Part shown: piece after piece, positions 1 to 7,633 of the stretch | Position numbering within the stretch: position 1 is the stretch's first letter | Layout of the letters: each line of letters opens with the position of its first letter | Virus record (IMG/VR): IMGVR_UViG_3300020185_000063 | Coordinates: 1 to 53,177 of that record | DNA length: 53,177 nucleotides | Source of the DNA: a virus | Reading direction: 5' to 3' (one strand) | The notes under the pieces: model-generated | The model's database searches: none | What the model saw: only the letters and a program-made list of their open reading frames with translations | Told to the model about the DNA's origin: nothing | Translations under genes and position numbers: made by a program

Positions 1-20
1 AGTTGGTAGTTTAGATTGAT

Positions 21-64
21 GGGTAATACCCGTAATCTATCATTACGGTTAATCGAATATTAAC
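21..64. other. Cluster of short inverted repeats at the left edge
   Basis: Three inverted repeats lie back to back: GGGT-AAT-ACCC (21-31), CCGTAAT-CTATC-ATTACGG (30-48, 7 bp perfect) and GTTAAT-CGAAT-ATTAAC (48-64, 6 bp perfect). The first two share two bases and would exclude each other. No T-tract follows, so this does not look like a simple intrinsic terminator. Positions 1-157 hold no convincing gene on either strand. The stretch could be the 3' end of a structured element cut by the window edge or a leader for the gene at 158. Confidence 0.3.
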
Positions 65-157
65 ACCATACAGCTATAATACGTAATAGGAATAGACACA
101 ACGATTTTGTACATTTAACCTCTTACAATAGTATATTACAATTAAAAATAATGGTCA

Positions 158-784
158 ATGGAGATAGGAAGTACAATAATAGGAATTATTTCTGCGATAG
201 CAGGAGGAGGTCTTGGTTCTTTTTTTACTTATAAAACAAACGCAAGTAAACAAAACTCAAGTGAGTTTGAAATTTTAGTGCAAGAATACAAAGATATAGT
301 ATCTGCTTTAAAGATAGAAGTGACTGCCTTAAGAACTGAGGTTGATGATGTGAAACTAATACTTGAGCATAGGAATAAGGAGATTGTTAATTTGAGAAAT
401 CAGCTTATCATATTTGAATCATCTCACTCAGACGTACCAGTTCCTATCTGGTTAAAAGACACTAATGGTAAGATGCTATTTCTTAACCCTGATTACGAAC
501 AAAAAATTCTTGTTCCATTAGCAAAGACTTCTGAAGATTATATAGGCAAGACTGATTATGAAGTTTGGGACAAGAAAACATCTGACCAATTTAAAAGACA
601 CGACAGGGAAGTAATGCGTAAGAAAGTTCCCGTAAGATTCATAGAAAGATGGAAAGGCCAAAACGGAGTTGTATTAGAAGGAGAATTAATAAAATATCCT
701 CGCTTCTTAAACAAAACAATCGTTGGTATAGGTGGAATAATAATAGATGTGAAGATAATATTAGATGCTACAAACCAACAGTAA
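158..784 (+). CDS. Membrane-anchored PAS-domain protein
   Basis: The 208-aa product has an N-terminal hydrophobic segment (about residues 4-24, rich in Ile, Gly and Ala). A charged heptad-like stretch (about 30-90) suggests a coiled coil, and a C-terminal PAS-like domain follows (about 95-200). The PAS reading rests on the ordered motifs PIWLKDTNGKMLFLNPDYE, then EDYIGKTDYEVW, a central D..VM helix, and GIGGIIIDV near the end, which is the usual PAS pattern for small-molecule sensors. No kinase, cyclase or DNA-binding output domain is present. It is followed after about 50 bp by the DUF5675-type gene and then by another membrane-anchored protein, so it may belong to a lysis or envelope group. 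A holin-like or sensor role is inference. The ligand is unknown and no haem- or flavin-binding residue can be assigned. Confidence 0.72.
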   Translation: MEIGSTIIGIISAIAGGGLGSFFTYKTNASKQNSSEFEILVQEYKDIVSALKIEVTALRTEVDDVKLILEHRNKEIVNLRNQLIIFESSHSDVPVPIWLKDTNGKMLFLNPDYEQKILVPLAKTSEDYIGKTDYEVWDKKTSDQFKRHDREVMRKKVPVRFIERWKGQNGVVLEGELIKYPRFLNKTIVGIGGIIIDVKIILDATNQQ

Positions 785-834
785 AACAGGAAGAGTTTAC
801 AAACTTTGACAAAAAAGAAGTAAATGATACAGCT

Positions 835-1257
835 ATGACTAAAATGAAAATAGAACTAATTAGGTTCTTTGAGAATGACATTCAAACTTTAGGAAAGTTT
901 CGAGTGTTAGACAAAATAGGTACGGAATTATTTCAAGGATTCATGTTGGAATTAGCTGACAAAGGCAATCAAAATTCAATATCAAGAATACCTGAAGGTA
1001 TTTACGATGTGGTCAAAAGAAATTCTCCTAAATATGGAGATCACTTTCATTTAATTAATGTACCTGGTAGATCTTACATACTTATACATGTTGGAAACTA
1101 CTATACAAATACTCGCGGATGCTTACTTCCTGGAGAAGGAATATACGACATCAATGGAGATGGACTTAAAGATATCACAAATAGTGCAAACACCATGAAG
1201 AAACTTAATAAAATCATGGATGATGAATTCACTATTGAGATTAAAGATCAGATATAA
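835..1257 (+). CDS. DUF5675-type protein, candidate cell-wall-acting factor
   Basis: With ATG at 835 the product is 140 aa; ATG at 844 is equally possible. The longer frame opening at 649 overlaps the PAS gene, and its N-terminus has no domain character, so it was rejected. The sequence shows the DUF5675 pattern: TLGKFRVLDKIG, then SRIPEGIYDV, then VPGRSYILIHVGNYYTNTRG followed by CLLPG. The H-x-GN...GC arrangement recalls L,D-transpeptidase-like catalytic centres, but catalysis is not established for this family as far as I know. The stop overlaps the next start as TAATG, so the two are probably translationally coupled. The family is common in phage lysis regions, which fits the two membrane-anchored neighbours. 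The lysis role is inference. Confidence 0.62.
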   Translation: MTKMKIELIRFFENDIQTLGKFRVLDKIGTELFQGFMLELADKGNQNSISRIPEGIYDVVKRNSPKYGDHFHLINVPGRSYILIHVGNYYTNTRGCLLPGEGIYDINGDGLKDITNSANTMKKLNKIMDDEFTIEIKDQI

Positions 1258-1913
1258 TGAAACTAGGATTTAAAGACTACACTATTGCAATACTTACTGC
1301 ATTAGTAATTTTACTTACATACATGAACTGGAATGGTTCAGATGAGCCAATTGAAGATGTGACAATAGTAACACAAGATCAAAGTGGTAGTGTTACTAAT
1401 GATGTGGAGGAAGTAGTGAAAGATACCGTGACTATTGAGATAGAAGTTCCGGGTAATCCACTGCCTGCAATAAAAGAAATTGTAGTTGACTCAACTTATA
1501 AAGCACAATACGAAACAGCTATGAAAGAGAATGATTCTCTTAAAGCAAAAAATTTATTCCTAGAAAGCATTTCCCTTAATACTTGGAAAGGCACTATTGT
1601 AGATGATGATGATATTAGAATAGATGGATCATTTAGGACTAGAGGAACATTACTAGGATATGATATAGATTACACAATAAAAGGAGACACAATAACATAT
1701 ACTCCTGAAGTAGTTACTAGATTCCCAAAGCTATCAATAGTTGGAGGGGTTAAAGCTCATTTACCATCAGTACAAGGATCTCAAGCAGATCCAATGGTTT
1801 CTGCACACATAGGTATTAGAGGAAAGAAAGGTAATACATTCTCTGTTGGATATGATTCTTTTAAAAATGTAACTTTTGGTTACGAGTGGACAATATTTAG
1901 AAGTAAAAAGTAA
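1257..1913 (+). CDS. Membrane-anchored protein, candidate spanin-like
   Basis: The 218-aa product starts with a short basic N-terminus and one hydrophobic helix (about residues 8-24, TIAILTALVILLTYM). A long acidic Thr/Val-rich linker follows, then a short coiled region near 85-105 (YETAMKENDSLKAKN). The C-terminal half alternates polar and hydrophobic residues like beta strands and ends in an aromatic residue and basic residues (FGYEWTIFRSKK). Signal-anchor topology with an extracytoplasmic domain is likely. It shares one base with the upstream stop codon. Bacteroidota phages often have such a protein in their lysis region, so a spanin-like or other envelope role is possible, but no lipobox or known motif supports it. 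Confidence 0.5.
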   Translation: MKLGFKDYTIAILTALVILLTYMNWNGSDEPIEDVTIVTQDQSGSVTNDVEEVVKDTVTIEIEVPGNPLPAIKEIVVDSTYKAQYETAMKENDSLKAKNLFLESISLNTWKGTIVDDDDIRIDGSFRTRGTLLGYDIDYTIKGDTITYTPEVVTRFPKLSIVGGVKAHLPSVQGSQADPMVSAHIGIRGKKGNTFSVGYDSFKNVTFGYEWTIFRSKK

Positions 1914-1934
1914 ACTATTTAGCTATAATAGTTA

Positions 1935-1966
1935 TTGGCGTTAGGAGCAGTAATTAATTACATTTG
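1935..1966 (+). promoter_or_regulatory. Bacteroidota-type promoter before the head genes
   Basis: TTG at 1935-1937 and TACATTTG at 1959-1966 are separated by 21 bp and match the Bacteroidota primary-sigma consensus TTG-N(19-21)-TAnnTTTG. Transcription would start near 1973, about 26 bases before the ATG at 1999. The AAGGAG at 1972-1977 is too far from that ATG to be a normal Shine-Dalgarno sequence. Confidence 0.5.
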
Positions 1967-1998
1967 TAGTTAAGGAGAATAAATAACTTATATTTAAT

Positions 1999-3141
1999 AT
2001 GGAAGAATTAAATTTAGGTGATCTTAGTTTTGATACAGACTCATTAGGTTTATTTGATGAGAATGGTAATCAGGAAACAAAGGCACCAGCAGGTGATAAA
2101 CCTGCAGCAGATGGTACACCACCAGCATCAGACAATGATGGAAAAGGTATAGACGATAATACAAATTCTGACGGTGAGGGCGATCCAAAAGATAGCTCAG
2201 AGAGCGTAGCTGGACAGGATAAAGATAAAAACAATCAAGTTCAGGCAGGTAAGACTGCTGATAGTGATGAAGGCGGTAATTCTTCCTCTCCTAAACTGAA
2301 TGAGACTGAACAGCTTTATTCTAACTTAGCCGCTGAGTTCATTGCTAAAGGAGTTTTACCTGAGCTTGATGTTACAAAAATTAAATCACTGAAGGATATT
2401 GAAGATGCTATCCAACAGAAGATTAATGATAGTCTTACTGACAAACAGAAAGCTATTGATGAAGCAGTAAAAGCTGGAGCACCAGTAAATCAAGTTACTC
2501 AAATGCATAACACTATTGAGAAGCTTGAAAAGGTGACACCAGAGTTTATTGGAAATGAAAATAATATTGAGTTTAGGCGTACAGCTATTGCTCAAGATTT
2601 TATAGATAAAGGCTACGATGTAGATAGAGCTAAGTCTCTAGCACAACGTAGTATTGATGCAGGAACAGATGTAGAAGATGCAGAGTTTGCTTTAAAGAAT
2701 TTAATTGCTTCAGAGAGGACTAAATTGAAATCTACTATTGATGCTGCAAAAGAAAAGGAAACAAGGTCTTTAAATGACATTAAAGATTATATTTCCTCAA
2801 CCCCGGAAGTACTTCCTGGTATTGCTTTAACTGATTCTCAAAAAGATCAGTTGTATAACCAGATTACTACCGAAGTTGACAATAAAGAAAATGCTTTTAT
2901 TAAAGCTCAAAAAGCTGATCCTATTGGATCTCGAATTAAGCTAGAAGCAATCTTTATGTTAACGGATGGACTTAAAGATCTTAGCGTATTTGGAAACAAA
3001 GCTGAGACAAAGGCATCCAACAAAATAGAAAATTTATTAAGAGGTACAAAGTTTACTGAGGATGGAAAAGTTGACACTAATGTTGCTGATCCTGAATCTA
3101 ATTTTAAACTTTCAGATCTTAAGGATTTAGAAATAGAATAA
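1999..3141 (+). CDS. Acidic protein before the capsid gene, probable head scaffold
   Basis: The 380-aa product has a disordered, very acidic N-terminal third (about residues 1-100, rich in Asp, Gly, Asn and Ser). A mostly helical remainder follows, with charged heptads (about 105-330) and an acidic tail ending in LKDLEIE. It lies 26 bp upstream of the major capsid gene. This composition and position are typical of capsid scaffolding proteins, which are helical, soluble and encoded just before the shell protein. No protease motif is visible, so if the scaffold is cleaved the enzyme lies elsewhere. The scaffold function is inferred from context and composition. Confidence 0.6.
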   Translation: MEELNLGDLSFDTDSLGLFDENGNQETKAPAGDKPAADGTPPASDNDGKGIDDNTNSDGEGDPKDSSESVAGQDKDKNNQVQAGKTADSDEGGNSSSPKLNETEQLYSNLAAEFIAKGVLPELDVTKIKSLKDIEDAIQQKINDSLTDKQKAIDEAVKAGAPVNQVTQMHNTIEKLEKVTPEFIGNENNIEFRRTAIAQDFIDKGYDVDRAKSLAQRSIDAGTDVEDAEFALKNLIASERTKLKSTIDAAKEKETRSLNDIKDYISSTPEVLPGIALTDSQKDQLYNQITTEVDNKENAFIKAQKADPIGSRIKLEAIFMLTDGLKDLSVFGNKAETKASNKIENLLRGTKFTEDGKVDTNVADPESNFKLSDLKDLEIE

Positions 3142-3151
3142 TAACAACTTT

Positions 3152-3164
3152 TTAAAACAATTTA
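3152..3164 (+). promoter_or_regulatory. Shared A-rich leader before the capsid gene
   Basis: TTAAAACAATTTA lies directly before ATTATG of the capsid gene and recurs exactly at 6570-6582 before the 320-aa virion gene, again 5-7 bases from the ATG. There is no Shine-Dalgarno sequence. A-rich, unstructured leaders are the usual strong initiation regions in Bacteroidota, so this probably marks high translation of both proteins. Confidence 0.35.
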
Positions 3165-3167
3165 ATT

Positions 3168-4667
3168 ATGCAATTAGGTAGGTTCCAAGTAACTGACGCA
3201 AAAGCCTTTGCTGGTATGATTAATCCAGAGAACACTTTAGGTGCAATTTGGAAGACAGCTCCAACAAAGATTAATGATGCTATGATTAAACTTTTGGCAA
3301 TCAATAGAGGTAAGTCTCTTGAGAACATGCTATCAAAGTTTGATACTAAGCTAGTAGACAACGATAATGAGTACTTCTGGGAACTCATTGGTAGTTCTCG
3401 TAGAAACATTCCATTAGTAGAAGCAACTTTTAAAGGTGCTACTGTAACATCTGGTGACAACAACATCGGAGAAGGTGGACAAGAATTCCAACTAACATTT
3501 GGTGAACAATGGTTCTTCAAAGGAGAAATCATAGTTGGTGAAAGAAATGAAGCGTATCCAATCCGAGTATTAGATGATGGTTATCCATCAGGATCTCAAT
3601 GGATACATACTTGTGAGATCGCAGGTTCAGATAGATCAGGTATTCCTGGTTCTGAATTAACTTCAGGTAAGAGATTTAAGGAAGAGTTTGCTCCAGTAGG
3701 AAAAGGTCTTTCGAGAGAAGTAGGTGGTGTTCGTAGAGTAACTCCAGTTTCTATGAGAGGTGAGTTAACTACAATACGTATTGACCACAAACTTCCAGGT
3801 GACGCAACTAACAAGCAAGTTGTAATGGGTATTCCTGTTATCGACAAAGCTGGTAACAAGAAAGTATTTGGTGCATTAGCATTATACGAAGATTGGTTAG
3901 TTGAGCAAGAATTTTCTTTATACAAGAATAAATTCTTAATGTACGGTAAAACAAACAGAACTGCTGATGGTCAGTACCACAACAAAGATGTTTCAGGTCG
4001 TGCAATCAAAATTGGATCTGGTATCCGTGAGCAAATGGAGCAATCTAACACATTCTTCTACAACGAGTTCTCTATTGAGATGCTTGAGGAAATCCTTTTC
4101 GGATTATCAGAAGGTAAGTTAGGATTTGACCAACGTGTGTTTATCTTACGTACTGGTGAAAGAGGTGCTGCTGAATTCCACAAAGCTGTATTAACTACAA
4201 CTTCAGGATGGTCTGCAAATATATCTACTCCAGGAACTAATCCTGCAACAGTGAAGAATACAAACTCAGAATTACATAGCAATGCTATGGCGGCTGGATT
4301 CCAGTTTACTGAGTATATGGCACCAAATGGTGTAACAGTAAAATTAGAAGTTGATGACTTCTATGATGACAAGGTACGTAACACAATTAGAATCCCTGGT
4401 TCTAACGGTGTAGCTGAATCTTATCGTTATGACATCTTTTACATGGGTACAACTGAATCTCCAAACATTCAGAAGGTACAAGTTAAAGGTGCTGATGAGA
4501 TCAGAGGTTACCAATGGGGTTTCAGAAATCCATTTACTGGAGCTGTAAACAACGGTAACATGGGAACTTTAGAGGATAGTGGTACTATCACTAAATGGTG
4601 TCAATTAGGAGTTGTGGTTTATGACCCATCTCGTACAGCATCAATCATCCCTTACGTATTAGCGTAG
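3168..4667 (+). CDS. Major capsid protein (crAss-type, HK97 fold)
   Basis: The 499-aa product has the length and feel of crAss-like major capsid proteins. Recognisable family features run in order: an N-terminal MQLGRFQVTDAKAFAG, the PLVEATFKGATVTSGD segment, LTFGEQWFFKGEIIVGERNE, the YPIRVLDDGYP turn, and a long E-loop-like and spine-like middle with LYEDWLVEQEFSLYKNKFL. The C-terminal half is typical A-domain material, with LEEILFGLSEGKLGF and VFILRTGERGAAEFHKA. It follows the acidic scaffold-like gene and is followed at once by a strong hairpin terminator, consistent with very high expression. The coding region ends in four consecutive in-frame stops (TAG TGA TAA TAA). Its codons use C-ending and frequently used forms more than neighbouring genes do, also as expected for a highly expressed protein. 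Confidence 0.88.
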   Translation: MQLGRFQVTDAKAFAGMINPENTLGAIWKTAPTKINDAMIKLLAINRGKSLENMLSKFDTKLVDNDNEYFWELIGSSRRNIPLVEATFKGATVTSGDNNIGEGGQEFQLTFGEQWFFKGEIIVGERNEAYPIRVLDDGYPSGSQWIHTCEIAGSDRSGIPGSELTSGKRFKEEFAPVGKGLSREVGGVRRVTPVSMRGELTTIRIDHKLPGDATNKQVVMGIPVIDKAGNKKVFGALALYEDWLVEQEFSLYKNKFLMYGKTNRTADGQYHNKDVSGRAIKIGSGIREQMEQSNTFFYNEFSIEMLEEILFGLSEGKLGFDQRVFILRTGERGAAEFHKAVLTTTSGWSANISTPGTNPATVKNTNSELHSNAMAAGFQFTEYMAPNGVTVKLEVDDFYDDKVRNTIRIPGSNGVAESYRYDIFYMGTTESPNIQKVQVKGADEIRGYQWGFRNPFTGAVNNGNMGTLEDSGTITKWCQLGVVVYDPSRTASIIPYVLA

Positions 4668-4680
4668 TGATAATAAACTT

Positions 4681-4713
4681 ATTCTCCTCAGTTGTTCGCT
4701 GAGGAGAATATTT
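4681..4713 (+). terminator. Hairpin terminator after the capsid gene
   Basis: ATTCTCCTCAG at 4681-4691 pairs perfectly with CTGAGGAGAAT at 4699-4709 (11 bp) around the 7-base loop TTGTTCG, and ATTTT follows. The T-tract is short, so termination may be partial, or the hairpin may protect the 3' end of the capsid mRNA. Confidence 0.7.
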
Positions 4714-4837
4714 TAAAATAACAGTACTTTGAACGCTACCCTTAAGAACAGCGTCCCAGTCGAAGTCTTTTAAACAGTTGGCAGATCTGAAAACACTGCC
4801 ACAAATAAGGAAGGAAGAATATTAAATAAGTAAACAA
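4710..4837 (+). other. Non-coding leader between capsid gene and next virion gene
   Basis: No reading frame of note is present. Two small inverted repeats are visible: ACGCT/AGCGT around 4735-4755, and TGGCAG (4779-4784) with CTGCCA (4796-4801). AAGGAAGG occurs at about 4808-4815 but is more than 20 bases from the ATG at 4838. No Bacteroidota-type promoter was recognised here, so the downstream gene may depend on readthrough of the terminator. Confidence 0.3.
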
Positions 4838-5755
4838 ATGGCTAAAAAGCAAACTGCTTCAAAGGGAGCAACAGAAGAAACAGTGCGTACTGATTTCTTG
4901 GTGAATAAAAAAGTAACTGTTAAGTATGTCCCAAATGAAAAAAATGGGATTAAAGATGTAAAGCATGTTGCTTACGGTGGACTATTAAATGGAGCTGAAA
5001 TCTCCATACCTGCACCAACTTTAGATAACAACAAGATGAAGAATCTGTTAACTAATGTGGAGAAAGCAGGACTAGAAAGTATCCTGAACGGTGTAGATCT
5101 TTCAATATATGGAGACTTTTGGAAAGAGCATGATAAGAATGGAAATAAAGGAGAAGCATATAATATGGGAATCCTTCCAATCTTTTTAGGCAAAGATGAT
5201 GTTATCTTAGATCTATCTGATCCTTATGATTACATTAAATTTAAAGTATTAAAATCATGTCCTATTGTAGCAAACTCATTAGATGAGGTTAAACATAGGG
5301 CTACCAATAAATTTGTACTTACTTCGGCATCAGAAGAGATGGCTAAGCAAATTGAAAAAGGAAGTTATAAAGTAACTGCTTACAAGTTGTTTGTTAAGTA
5401 TGAAGACGATAAAGAGATCTTAAGATATACTCTAAGAGGATTAGGTAGAAATACCAATAGATCTCACCAACTAGATTTCTTGCAAGCAGAAATGCATAAG
5501 GAATTAGAAAAGAACCCAAGTTTAGTTTGTTCTATAATGGGTGATGAATACCTTAAGACTAAGGTATTGCTAGAATCATGTTGGGAATTTGGTGCAGTTA
5601 ACAAGAGAGATAAGAATTTTTATACTCTTGAAGATGAACCAATCTCTGACGGAGACGTACCAACATTGACTGTTGCTTCTGAATATTTAGCAAGTAACTT
5701 AGGTCAGGAAATGAGGCTGGCACTAGAAGCAAGATTAAAGAACGCGTTAAAATAG
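4838..5755 (+). CDS. Conserved crAss-like virion protein, function unknown
   Basis: The 305-aa product is soluble, with a Lys/Thr-rich N-terminus (about residues 1-20), a predicted mixed alpha/beta core and a helical C-terminus (LGQEMRLALEARLKNALK). No catalytic motif or membrane segment is visible. It sits between the capsid gene and a ring-type protein, where crAss-like phages encode head-auxiliary or head-completion proteins. A gap of only five bases precedes the next ATG, so it is co-transcribed with the 245-aa gene. A structural role is inferred from position. Confidence 0.55.
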   Translation: MAKKQTASKGATEETVRTDFLVNKKVTVKYVPNEKNGIKDVKHVAYGGLLNGAEISIPAPTLDNNKMKNLLTNVEKAGLESILNGVDLSIYGDFWKEHDKNGNKGEAYNMGILPIFLGKDDVILDLSDPYDYIKFKVLKSCPIVANSLDEVKHRATNKFVLTSASEEMAKQIEKGSYKVTAYKLFVKYEDDKEILRYTLRGLGRNTNRSHQLDFLQAEMHKELEKNPSLVCSIMGDEYLKTKVLLESCWEFGAVNKRDKNFYTLEDEPISDGDVPTLTVASEYLASNLGQEMRLALEARLKNALK

Positions 5756-5760
5756 AATAA

Positions 5761-6498
5761 ATGACGGCAATAGAGTTGAAAGAAGAGTTTAATTTAAGAT
5801 ACAATAATGCTCTCGAAGGAGCACCTGGATTAGACACTTTCGAAATAAGTTCTTATTTATCAGTTGCTCAAGAGCAATATGTTAAGATGAACTATGACAT
5901 CTCTAAAGATCAGAATTCATCTTTCGAATTAAATGAAAGAACGCGAAGAATATTGAATGAATTAGTTCAAGATGAAAAGATAACATCTCCAATCTCTTCT
6001 ACGAGGGGATTGGTTGATGAATCAAAATTTTACGAACTAAGTAATGAAGCGATGTATTTAGTTGCTGAAACAGTAACATTAAATAGTATAGATCCAATCT
6101 ACAAAGGAAAGATTGTTAGAGTTCACCCAATTACTCATGATGAGTTTATGGTGAGTTATAGAAATCCTTTCAGAAAGCCTAATAAAAATAAGGCTTGGAG
6201 AGTGGATGTATCTAAAGAGAATTCAAAGACAACTGTTGAGATTGTATCAGCAGAGCCTATTTCTCGATACAACGTTAGATATATAAAGTATCCAGACCCT
6301 ATTATAGTAGGAGATTTGACCTCAGCACCAGATGTGGCAGGATTAGGATTTACTATACAAGGCAAGACTGCAATAGCAACGTGCAAACTAGCACCAATGA
6401 CACATAGAGATATTGTCAATATAGCTGTCCAGAATGCTGTATTAGATTACAGGGATGGAACTTTAAAATCAAGAATGACATTAGACTCAAGAGTTTAA
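5761..6498 (+). CDS. Ring/neck-type structural protein (crAss-like)
   Basis: The 245-aa product matches a pattern I associate with crAss-like neck proteins. It has an N-terminal ELKEEFNLRYNNALEGAPGL and then a helix ending in YLSVAQEQYVKMNYD, followed by an RTRRILNELV segment. Next come VRVHPITHDEFMVSYRNPFRKP and a tail with the motif APMTHRDIVNIAVQNAVLDYRD. These features resemble adaptor proteins that form dodecameric rings under the portal. No enzyme motif is present. Neighbours on both sides are virion proteins. The exact ring (first, second or other) cannot be told from sequence alone. Confidence 0.6.
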   Translation: MTAIELKEEFNLRYNNALEGAPGLDTFEISSYLSVAQEQYVKMNYDISKDQNSSFELNERTRRILNELVQDEKITSPISSTRGLVDESKFYELSNEAMYLVAETVTLNSIDPIYKGKIVRVHPITHDEFMVSYRNPFRKPNKNKAWRVDVSKENSKTTVEIVSAEPISRYNVRYIKYPDPIIVGDLTSAPDVAGLGFTIQGKTAIATCKLAPMTHRDIVNIAVQNAVLDYRDGTLKSRMTLDSRV

Positions 6499-6569
6499 AA
6501 TAAAAAATATAGGATTATTGATACTTAATCCATATATTGCAACATAAAGTATCACAAATTATTTATTAA

Positions 6570-6582
6570 TTAAAACAATTTA
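6570..6582 (+). promoter_or_regulatory. Second copy of the shared A-rich leader
   Basis: TTAAAACAATTTA is identical to the leader of the capsid gene (3152-3164) and ends 5 bases before the ATG at 6588. The 90-bp gap before this gene is AT-rich and holds no convincing promoter; a TATATTGC at about 6534 lacks the TTTG and the right spacing. Confidence 0.35.
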
Positions 6583-6587
6583 GAATT

Positions 6588-7550
6588 ATGGGATTAGCCG
6601 GACAAAATCAGGTTAGACACATGTACGTAGGTACAGCAGACGTAGCAGACTTTGCAGCTTTAAAAGCTGGATCTGCAAACAGTTTAGTAATCTTAGGAGC
6701 TAACGGTGCTGCCGTGGCTGCTGGTGAAGATTTCAAGCTATTTCAAAAGGATGCACTAGGAAACATTATCTCTAGTGATACCATCAAAGCAGATAATGTA
6801 TTAGATGTACGCTCAGTAGCTTATACTGCAGCAGTAAATAAATTGGTAACTATCTCTGCGTTGACAGTTGATGCTAATTCATTATACACTGTTGAGATCT
6901 TGATTAATGGACATGGTTCATTATCTCCAGAAGATACATACTTAAAGCAAGGTTTTTACAAAGCTGTAACAGGTGATGATCAAGAAGCTGTTGTTGATGG
7001 TCTTATCGCATCATTAAATCGTAATTTCTCAAGAGAAGTAGGTGCAACTGCAACTACAAATCCTTACTTTACTTTTGCTAAAACTGGATCAGGTGCATCA
7101 GCAGCTCTTACAGTAGAAGGTAAACTTTACGGAGTAGGTTTTGATGGAGACAAGAGAACTAGAATTTACAATGACTTTACAGTAGATATTTCTGCTGATA
7201 CTTATCCAACTGTTACTGTTACTAACGAGCAGTTTGATGGAGTTGGTACTGGATACCAGGTTGTTGAAATGGAGTACTTCTTGCTAGGTGAAAGAGGAGA
7301 TACTTATCGTGAGATGGGTTACCCACACAACATCAACGGGCCAGCATTGGTTTCAACTGTTGGTGGAACTTATGACCTAATTGAAATTTCTTACTTCGAT
7401 GAAGGAAGAGATGAAGCAAAGAAGTCTAAGAAGAACTTAACGATTGCTATGCCAACTGCAGCAGTACCAAATGCTAATGTTAACTCTGTAATTACAGATT
7501 TAAACACTATCTTAGGTGCAGGTTCAGTAGACACGATTAAAGCAGCGTAG
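6588..7550 (+). CDS. Abundant virion protein, possibly head or tail decoration
   Basis: The 320-aa product is Gly/Ala/Thr/Val-rich and predicted mostly beta, without membrane segments or enzyme motifs. Segments such as GYQVVEMEYFLLGERGDTYREMGYP and TYDLIEISYFDEGRDEAKKS look like packed strands of a structural subunit. Three signs suggest abundant synthesis: the same leader element as the capsid gene, a GCGTAG ending as in the capsid gene, and a strong terminator 24 bases after the stop. Tail-tube-like, auxiliary capsid or ring protein are all possible. I do not recognise a defined family. Confidence 0.55.
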   Translation: MGLAGQNQVRHMYVGTADVADFAALKAGSANSLVILGANGAAVAAGEDFKLFQKDALGNIISSDTIKADNVLDVRSVAYTAAVNKLVTISALTVDANSLYTVEILINGHGSLSPEDTYLKQGFYKAVTGDDQEAVVDGLIASLNRNFSREVGATATTNPYFTFAKTGSGASAALTVEGKLYGVGFDGDKRTRIYNDFTVDISADTYPTVTVTNEQFDGVGTGYQVVEMEYFLLGERGDTYREMGYPHNINGPALVSTVGGTYDLIEISYFDEGRDEAKKSKKNLTIAMPTAAVPNANVNSVITDLNTILGAGSVDTIKAA

Positions 7551-7573
7551 TCTTAACCTAAGACACAAACCAT

Positions 7574-7608
7574 AAAGGGACATGGAAATTATTCCTTGTC
7601 CCTTTTTT
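7574..7608 (+). terminator. Strong intrinsic terminator
   Basis: AAAGGGACA (7574-7582) pairs with TGTCCCTTT (7597-7605), extended inside the loop by GGAA/TTCC after a single T-T mismatch, and the arm runs into six Ts (7603-7608). This is the best textbook Rho-independent terminator in the late block. It closes the transcript of the 320-aa virion gene. Confidence 0.85.
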
Positions 7609-7633
7609 ATTAACTCAATAATTTATAATAACA

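Noticed and set aside
1-70. Possible tRNA fragment (AGTTGGTAG D-loop-like word and a GTTAA...TTAAC arm)
   Set aside because: The T-loop would read TCGAATA instead of TTCRANY, no 5-bp anticodon stem with U33 can be drawn, and no acceptor end is present in the window.
649-834. N-terminal extension of the DUF5675 frame starting at 649
   Set aside because: It overlaps the PAS gene by 136 bp, has a biased Arg/Asn/Lys composition from reading the PAS gene in another frame, and the family domain starts after residue 65 of that reading.
6525-6545. TATATTGC-like promoter before the 320-aa virion gene
   Set aside because: It lacks the TTTG end of the -7 box, and the nearest TTG is only about 14 bp away.
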